Below, piece by piece: positions 17,901-26,900 of a DNA stretch of 64,000 nucleotides. Each line of letters begins with the position of its first letter. Position 1 is the stretch's first letter. Source of the DNA: Streptomyces vinaceus (lineage in GTDB: Bacteria; Actinomycetota; Actinomycetes; Streptomycetales; Streptomycetaceae); assembly GCF_008704935.1 (NCBI RefSeq), contig NZ_CP023692.1, forward strand, positions 6,239,501 to 6,303,500, read 5' to 3'. Made by a program: the position numbers and the translations under genes. The notes under the pieces were generated by a model. The model was given only the letters and a program-made list of their open reading frames with translations. It did no database searches and had not been told where the DNA came from.

Positions 17901-20900
17901 GATGTGGCGCAGCCTGGCCTGCGGGCTGCGGCCGTCCAGAGGCACGTACACCGCGCCGGCCTTGGCGACGGCGATCGTCGCCACCACGTTGTCGGCCCGT
18001 CCTCCGAGCAGCAGGGCCACCCGGTCCTCCGGGCGCACACCGCGGTCGCGCAGGGCCCGCGCCACCCGGTCGCTGCGTGCGTCGAGCTGCTCGTAGGTCA
18101 GCTCCAGCGCTCCGCACACCAGCGCCAGGTCATGGGGCGCGCGGGCCACCTGCTGCCGGAACAGCTCGGGCAGCGAGACATCGGGCAGCTCGTGCGCGGT
18201 GTCGTTGCGGACGACCAGCAGCTCGTGCCGCTCCTCGTCGCCGAGCACGTCGAGGCTGCCGATGGGGAGGTCGGGTTCCGCGACGGCCCCCGCCAACAGC
18301 CGCTGGAACCGGGCCGCGAGCGCCTCCACGGTGGAGCGGTCGAACAGATCCTCGGCGTACTCGATCTGGCCGAGGACGCCGTCCGCCGCACCGTCCCCGG
18401 TGTACCGCTCCCACAGGCTGACGGACAGGTCGAACTTGGCGACTGCGGCCTCGGCGCCCTCCGCGCTCACGTCCAGCCCGGAGAGGTCGACCTCGGGCCG
18501 CCCGGTGTTGTGCAGGATGAGCATGATCTGGAACAGCGGGTGCCGGGCCAGCGACCGCACCGGGTTCAGCTCTTCCACCAGCCGCTCGAACGGCAGGTCC
18601 TGGTGCGTGTAGGCGGCAAGGTCGACCTCCCGGACGCGCGCCAGCAGCTCGCGGAACGTCGGGTTGCCGCCGGTGTCCGTGCGCAGGACGAGGGTGTTGA
18701 CGAAGAAGCCGACCAGTTCGTCGAGGGCGTCGTCGGTACGGCCCGCGACGGGGGTGCCGAGCGGGATGTCGGTGCCCGCGCCGAGCCGGGTCAGCAGGGC
18801 GGCGAGGCCGGCCTGCAGCACCATGAACGCACTGACGCCGTTGGCCCTGGCCAGTGCCATCAGCCCGGCGTGGGTACCGGCGCCGAGCGCGACGGGCACA
18901 TTGGCACCCCGGTAGCTCGCGGCCTCGGGCCGCGGCCGGTCGGTCGGGAGGTCCAACTCCTCCGGCAGGCCATCGAGCGCGGCCTTCCAGTGGCCGAGCT
19001 GCCGGGACAGCTGGCTGTCCGGGTCGGCCGCGTCGCCCAGCAGCTCGTGCTGCCACAGGGTGTAGTCGGCGTACTGGACCGGCAGTGGCGTCCACGCGGG
19101 CGCACCGCCGCCGCGGCGGGAGGCGTACGCCTGCGACAGGTCGCGCAGCAGGGGAGTGAGCGACCAGCCGTCGCTGGCGATGTGGTGCATCACCACGACG
19201 AGCACCGCACGGTCGCCGGCGGTGAGCAGCCGGGTCCGCAGCGGCGGCTGTTCGACGAGGTCGAAGCCGGCCGTGACGGTCTCGGTGATCGCCTCCGACA
19301 GCTGCTCGGGGCGGACGGCGGACTCCTCCAGGACGGGAGCGCCCGCGTCGGGCCCGAGGACGCGCTGGCTGGGCTTGCCGTCGCTCTCGGGGAAGACCGT
19401 GCGCAGGCTTTCGTGCCGGCCCACGACGTCACGCAGGGCCGCCCGCAGCGCAGGTCGGTCGATCTCGCCCGTGATGTGCAGCACGAGCGGAACGTTGTAG
19501 GTGGCGCTGGGACCTTCCAGCCGGTTGAGGAACCACAGACGGCGCTGTGCGAAGGACAGCGGGACAAGGTCGCCGCGGTCCGCCGGGACCAGGGGAGGCC
19601 GGGCCTCGTCCGGGCTGGTGAGGAGGGCGGCGATGCCGGCGACGGTCGGGGAGTTGAAGATCGACTTGACGCCCACCCGCACACCGAGGGTGGAGGCGAT
19701 CCGGCTGAGCAGCCGCATGGCGAGCAGCGAGTGGCCGCCCAGTACGAAGAAGTCGTCGTCGATCCCGACCCGGTCCGTGCCGAGCACGTCGGCGAAGAGC
19801 CCACAGAGGATCTCCTCCTCCGGGGTGCGCGGCGCACGCGTCACCGCGGAGGTGCCGTACTCCGGTGCGGGCAGCGCCGTCCGGTCGGTCTTGCCGTTGG
19901 CGGTCAGCGGCAGCCGGTCCAGCACGACGACCGCTGTCGGCACCATGTACTCGGGCAGGGTGTCCGAGAGGTGGGCGCGCAGCGCGTCGGGCGTCACGTG
20001 GGCCCCGGTCTCGGGTACGGCGTACGCCACCAGCCGCTGGTCGCCCGGCTCGTCCTCGCGCACCAGCGCGAGCGCCTGCCGCACGCCGAGGGCGCGGAGC
20101 AGCGCAGACTCGACCTCGCCGGGCTCGATGCGGAAGCCGCGGAGCTTCACCTGCTGGTCGGCACGGCCGACGTACTCCAGGGTTCCGGCGGAGGTCCACC
20201 GCACTTGGTCTCCGGTGCGGTACATCCGTGCGCTGGCCGGCCCGTACGGGTCGGGAACGAACCGTTCGGCGGTGGCGGCGGGCCGACCGAGGTAGCCGCG
20301 GGCCAGGCCCGTGCCCGCGATGTACAGCTCGCCCGCCACACCGTCCGGAACCGGCCGCAGCATGGCGTCCAGCACGTAGGCACGGGTGTTCCACATCGGA
20401 CGGCCCAGCGGGACGGGCCCCTCGGGCAGTGCGTCGCCGGCCGGGACGCGGTGGTCGAGAACACCGATGGTGGTCTCGGTCGGGCCGTAGTGGTTGATCA
20501 CCGTGACGCCGGGGTGACGGTCCCGCCACGCGGCGAGCTGCTCGCCGTGCAGCGCCTCGCCGCCGGTCATCAGCTCGACGGATGGGGAGCACGCGTCGGG
20601 CAGGGAGTCGAGGAGAGGCAGATGGCTGGGGGTGACCTTCAGGAAGGTCAGACCGCCCGGCACCGCCAGCCGCTCCTCCAGGTCGGCGACGTACAGGCAT
20701 CCGCCGACCACTAGGGTGCCGTAGAGGGTGGTGAGCCCGAGGTCGAAGGAGAGCGGCGAGTGCAGCAGCGTACGGCCGCGCAGGCCCGGGTAGGCCGCGG
20801 CGGCGCGCAGCGCGTACTCGGCGACGGAGCGCTGCTCGACGACGACCCCCTTCGGGGTGCCTGTGGTGCCCGACGTGTAAACGACGTACGCGGCGTCCGA

Positions 20901-23900
20901 CGGATCGGTAGGTACGGGCCGGTCGCTGTCGCGGATGTCGGTGCCGGAGTGCTGCGCGAGCGCGTTTACCACCTCGGCGCGGTCCACCACCAGCAGCTGG
21001 CCCGAGCGCTCCGCCAGGTGCGGAGCGGCGGCCAGCACGTCCTCGGTCGTCACCAGCAGGGCGGGCCGGGCGTCCTCGAGCAGGACGGCGACCCGTTCGC
21101 CGGGGTGTTCGGGGTCCAGTGGCAGGTAGGCGGCGCCCGCCTTGCCCACGGCCAGCATCACCGTAACGGCCTGCGCGGAGCGGGGCAGGGCGAGCGCGAC
21201 CAGGCTGCCGGCAACGGCACCGCGGTCGATCAGCAGCCGGGCCAGCCGGTTGGCACGGGCGTTGAGCTGCTCGTACGTCAGCTCCAGCTCCCCGCAGACG
21301 ACCGCGGGGGAGTGGGGGGTACGAGCGGCCTGTGCCTCGAACAGCTGGGGGAGGGTGGCGTCCGGTACCTCGTACGCGGTGCCGGTACGGACGGTCAGCA
21401 GTTCGTGCCGCTCCCGGTCGTCGAGCACCGGCAGGCCGCTGACCGGACGGTCCGGGTCCGCCAGCGCGACCTGCAGCAGCCGGACGAACCGGCCGGTCAG
21501 CGCATGCACGGTGGACCGGTCGAACCGGTCGGCCGAATAGCCCGCGGCCGCCTCCATGCCGGCGGGCTCTCCCCGCTCGTCGAACCGCTCGGCCACGCTG
21601 AAGAGCAGGTCGAACTTGGCCATGTCGGGGTCGACCTGCTCGACCTCGGCCTTCAGGCCGGGGAACTCCGGCTCCGGCCGAGCCAGGTTCTGCAGGACGA
21701 GCTTGACCTGGAACAGCGGGTGGCGGCTGAGTGATCGGCGCGGGTTGAGGGCCTCCACGAGCCGTTCGAACGGCAGATCCTGATGGGCGAATGCGGCGAT
21801 GTCCGCCGCGCGGGTGCGCTCCAGCAACTCGCCGAAGGTCGGATCGCCCGCGGTGTCGACGCGCAGCACGAGCGAGTTGACGAAAAAGCCCACCAGGTCG
21901 TCGAGGGCCTCGTCGGAACGGCCGCTCACCGATCCGCCGACAGGGATGTCCGCGCCGGCGCCGAGCCGGGTCAGCAGGGCTGTCAGTGCGGCGTGCAGCA
22001 CCATGAACACGGTGACACCGCGGGTACGGGCCAGCCGCAGAACCGCCCGGTGGGCCTCGGCCGGCAGCTCGAATGGGACCAGCCCTCCGCGCCCGCTGGG
22101 CACTGCGGGGCGCGGCCGGTCGGCGGGCAGCGCGATCTCTTCAGGAAGGCCGTCCAACGCCTCGGTCCAGTAGGTGAGCTGCCGGGACAACGCACTGTCA
22201 GGATCGGTCTCGTCGCCCAACCGGCCGTGCTGCCAGAGGGCGTGGTCGGGGTACTGCACCAGCAGCGGCGCCCAGGCGGGTTCCCGCCCTTCGAGGGCGG
22301 CCGCGTATGCGGTGGACAGGTCACGGGCCAGCGGCGCCGTGGACCATCCGTCGCTCGCGATGTGGTGCGTCACCACCACCAGTACGTGCTCCAACGGGCC
22401 GAGCACCAGGAGCCGGGCGCGCAACGGGAGCTCGCACGTCACGTCGAAGCCCCGGCCGGCCTCCTGGGCGATCAGCGCGTCCACGTCCTGACCCGCCGCG
22501 TCCACCACGGGCAGGACCGGGCGGGCCTCGGAGGGATCGAGGACGAGCTGCCGCGGGACCCCGTGCTGCTCGGGGAAGACGGTCCGCAGGCTCTCGTGGC
22601 GGGCGGCCACGGAGCCGACCGCCGTCGCGAGCGCGGCTGTGTCCAGGGGGCCGGAGAGGCGTACCACCAAGGGAATGTTGTAGGTGCCGTCGGCAGGGTC
22701 CAGCCGGTTGATGAACCACAGCCCCCGCTGGGCGTACGACAGCGGTACCAGCTCGGGCCGCTCCGTGCGGGCCAGGCCGCGGCCGACCCGCCCGGCGGCC
22801 GGGAGCTGTGCGGCCAGACCGGCGACGGTCGGCGACGCGAATAGCGCGGCTACGCCGAGATCGGCACCGAACACGGCGCGCACCCGGGCCATCAGCCGGG
22901 TCGCCAGCAGCGAGTGTCCGCCCAGCGCGAAGAAGTTGTCGTCGATCCCGACGCCGTCGACCCCCAGCAGCTGGGCGAACATCCCGCGGAGGATCTCCTC
23001 CTCCGCGGTCCGTGGCTCACGGAAGCCGCCGGCCGCGAAGTCCGGCACCGGCAGCGCCTTGCGGTCCACCTTCCCGTTGGGCGTGAGTGGCAGAGCCGGC
23101 AGCGGGACGAGGACCGACGGAACCATGTGTTCGGGCAGGACGGCGGCCAACGCCTCCCGCACGGACCGGACGTCCTCGGTCCCCACCACGTACCCGGCGA
23201 GCTGACGGTGGCCGCCCGGTGCGGTGACCACGAGGGCCACCGCGTCGGTGACCCCTTCCCGGGCCCGCAGCTGCGCCTCGACTTCTCCCAGCTCGATGCG
23301 CTGGCCCCGGATTTTCACCTGTGCGTCCCGGCGGCCGAGGAATTCCAGCTGGCCGTCCGGACGGTGCCTGACACGGTCCCCGGTGCGGTACATGACGCTG
23401 CCGTCGGCCCCGAAGGGATCGGCCACGAAGGCGGCGGCGGTCCTGCCCGGGTCGTCCAGGTATCCCCTTCCGACACCGGCGCCCGCGACGTACAGATCGC
23501 CGGTGATGCCCGCGGGCACCGGCTGGAGCTCGTCGCTCAGCACGTAGAGCAGGGTGTTGCGGACCGGGCGGCCGATCGGTGCCGTGGTCCTCCCGTCCCG
23601 CGTTGCCTGCGCCGTGATGAGGGCGTGAGTGACGTCGTCGGAGCACTCGGTCGGGCCGTACGCGTTGACCAGCGGGACGTCCTCGAAGCGGGCGAACCAC
23701 CGGCGGCACAGCGCGCCCGGCAGCTCCTCGCCGGTGACGACCAGCAGGCGCAGGGCCGGCAGGGCCGGAAGTTCCGTGCCCTCGTCCCAGGCGTCCAGGG
23801 CCGCTCGCAGCACGGACGGCACGACCTCCAGCACGGTGACGCCCTCGTGGGCGGCCCGGCGGAACAGTCCCGGGGCGTCGGCCGCGAGGCCGTTCCCGAC

Positions 23901-26900
23901 GGCGAGCACCCGGCCGCCGACCACCAGGGGGGCGATCATCTGCCAGACCGACACGTCGAACGTCAACGGGGCGTTCTGGACCACCGTGTCCTGGGCGGTC
24001 AGGCCGAGGTCGTCGACCTTCGCCAGCAGGTGGTTGTTCATCCCCCGGTGGTGCACCATCGCGCCCTTGGGACGCCCGGTGGAACCCGAGGTGAAGATGA
24101 CGTAGGCGAGCTGTCCCGGGGCGGGCGCCGCAGTGTCCGCGGCGGGCGCCGCGCCGGCCGCATCGAGCCGGAGCACCTCCGGTTCGGGATCCGCCGCCCG
24201 GGCCGCTGCGGAGGCCGCCTCGTGGCACCCGGGTCCGGCCAGCAGCCAGCGCGCGTGCGCGTCGGACAGCAGGGCGGCGGTGCGACCGACCGGCGCGCGG
24301 GTGTCCAGGGGGAGGTACGCCGCTCCGGCGGCCAGGATGCCGAGGAACGCGGTGGCCGCGGGGGCTCCGCGCTCGGCGAGCACGGCGACCACTGACTCCG
24401 GGCCCGCCCCGCGCGAGCGGAGCCGCCCGGCCAGGGAGTCCACTCGGGCCATCAGCTCCCGGTACGTGACCTCCCCGTCGTCGTCCGTGACCGCGACGGC
24501 GTCGGGACGTTCGGCGGCGACGGCACGGACCCGGCCCACGACATCGACCAGGGACTCCGCTGCCGCGGTCTCGTTCCACTCCTCCAGCAGTCGGCGGGTC
24601 TCCTCCGCGGCGAGGATCGGGGCGCTGCCGATGCGCGTGTCCGGCGCCTCGGCGACGACGGAGATCAGCCGGCCCAGCCGGGCCAGCAGCGACTCTGCGG
24701 TGGCGCGCTCGAAGACGTCGGAGCGGTACTCCAGGGCGATGAGGACGCCGCCCGCCCCGCCGGCCGCCGCCGGGTCCTCCCGGACGTTGAACGACAGGTC
24801 GACCTTGGCGCTCCCCGTCGCGACGTCGAGCAGTCCCAGGTCCAGCCCGGCGAGCTCGGGCAGCCGGCGTTGCGCGCTGTCCATCGCGAGCATGACCTGG
24901 AACAGGGGGTGGCGCGCCATGGAACGCGTTGGGTTGAGGACCTCCACCAGCCGCTCGAACGGCAGGTCCTGGTGCCCGTAGTCGCCCAGACTGCCCTGCC
25001 GGACCCGGGCCAGCAGCTCCCGGAAGGTGGGGTTGCCGGCGGTGTCCGTGCGCAGTACGAGGGTGTTGGTGAAGAAGCCGACCAGCTCCTCCAGCGCGTC
25101 GTCGTCGCGTACCGAGACGGGGACGCCGACGGCGATGTCGGTGCCGGCGCCCAGCCGGGTCAGCAGCGCCGCGAGCGCGGCCTGTACGACTATGAACACA
25201 CTGGTGCTACTCGAACGGGCCAACTCTCCTACGTGTCGGTGGAGTTCCGGGTTGAGGTCCAGGGTGACCAGACCGGCTGGAGCGTCACCGGCCGGGGGAA
25301 GCGGATGGTCGAAGGGAAGGTCGAGGCTCTCCGGCAGGCCGTCCAGCCGCTGCGTCCAGTAGCCGAGCTGTTGGGCGGCGCGGCTGTTCGGATCCTGCTC
25401 GGAGCCGAGTACACGGTGCTGCCAGGCAGCGTAATCGGCGTACTGCACGGCCGGCGGCGGGAGGTGGAGGGGCCGTCCGGCGCGTCGCGCGTCGTAGGCA
25501 GCGAGGAGGTCGCGCAGCAGCGGCGCCAGCGAGTCGCCGTCGGCGGCGATGTGGTGCAGCAGCAGCAACAGCACGTGACGACCCGGCTCAAGGACGAACA
25601 GTACGCCCTTCAAAGGCGGTTCGGCCGACAGGTCGAAGGGGCTGGCCACGGCCGCGGCAAGCCTGCCGGACAGTTCCGCGTCGGTGACGGTCTCGGTCGT
25701 GAGCGCGGGACGGGTGCCGGGCGCGAGTATCCGCTGGACGGGGACGCCGTCGCTCTCCCGGTAGACGGTCCGCAGGGTCTCGTGCCGGTCGGCGAGGTCA
25801 CCGAGTGCCGACTCCAGTGCGGCCTGGTCGAGCTCACCGGTCAGGGTGAGGACGAGGGGGATGTTGTAGGCGGCCCGGGAGGTCTCCAGCTGGTGCAGGA
25901 ACCACAGCCGCCGCTGGGCGTGGGAGAGTTCGAGGACGCCGTCCCGCGGCACCGGGGCGATGGCCGGGACGTCGGCCGCCGGGTCCACGAGGAGCTCGGC
26001 CAGGCGGGCCACGGTCGGAGCCGAGAATACGGCCTCCACTCCGCACTCCACGCCGAGCGCGACGCGGATGCGCCGGCTCATGCGGGCCGCCAGCAGGGAG
26101 TGGCCGCCCAAGGCGAAGAAGTCGTCGTCGATCCCGACGGAGTCGACGCCGAGCGACTCGGCGAAGATCTCGCACAGCGTCTGCTCGCGGGGCGTGCGCG
26201 GCGCACGCCGGGCACGGTCGCCGTCCGGGGCGCCGGGGCGCGGCAGGGCCGCGCGGTCGGTCTTGCCGTTCGCCGTGACCGGTATGGCGTCCAGCACGGT
26301 GAAGGAGGCGGGGACGAGGTGGCCGGGCAGCGTCATGGCTACCTGCTCACGGAGCCCGGCCGGGTCGAGCCCACCGTCAGCGGGCACGACGTAGGCGGCC
26401 AGGGAAGGCGCGCCCGTTGCGTCCCGGTCCACGGTGGCAGCGGCCTGGCCGACGCCGGGCAGGCGCAGCAAAGCGGCTTCGACCTCTCCGAGCTCCACCC
26501 GGTAGCCGCGGATCTTGACCTGTTCGTCGGCGCGGCCGACGAACTCCAGCGTGCCGTCGGAGCGCCGCCGGACGAGGTCGCCCGTGCGGTACATGCGCTC
26601 GCCGGGCAATCCGAACGGGTCGGCGACGAATCGCTCCGCGGTCAGCGCGGAGCGGTTCAGGTATCCGCGGGCGAGCCCGCAGCCGGCCACGTACAGCTCG
26701 CCGGCGACGCCGGGCGGCACCGGGTGCAGGGCGCCGTCGAGCACGTGGACCCGGGTGCCGTCGAGCGGCCTGCCGATCGGCGGCTCCCCGTCGCCGTCGA
26801 GCGCATCGCTCATCGTGGCGCACACGGTGGTCTCGGTGGGGCCGTAGGCGTTGACGAGGAGCCTGCCGGGAGACCAGCGGGACGCGAGCTCGGCCGACGT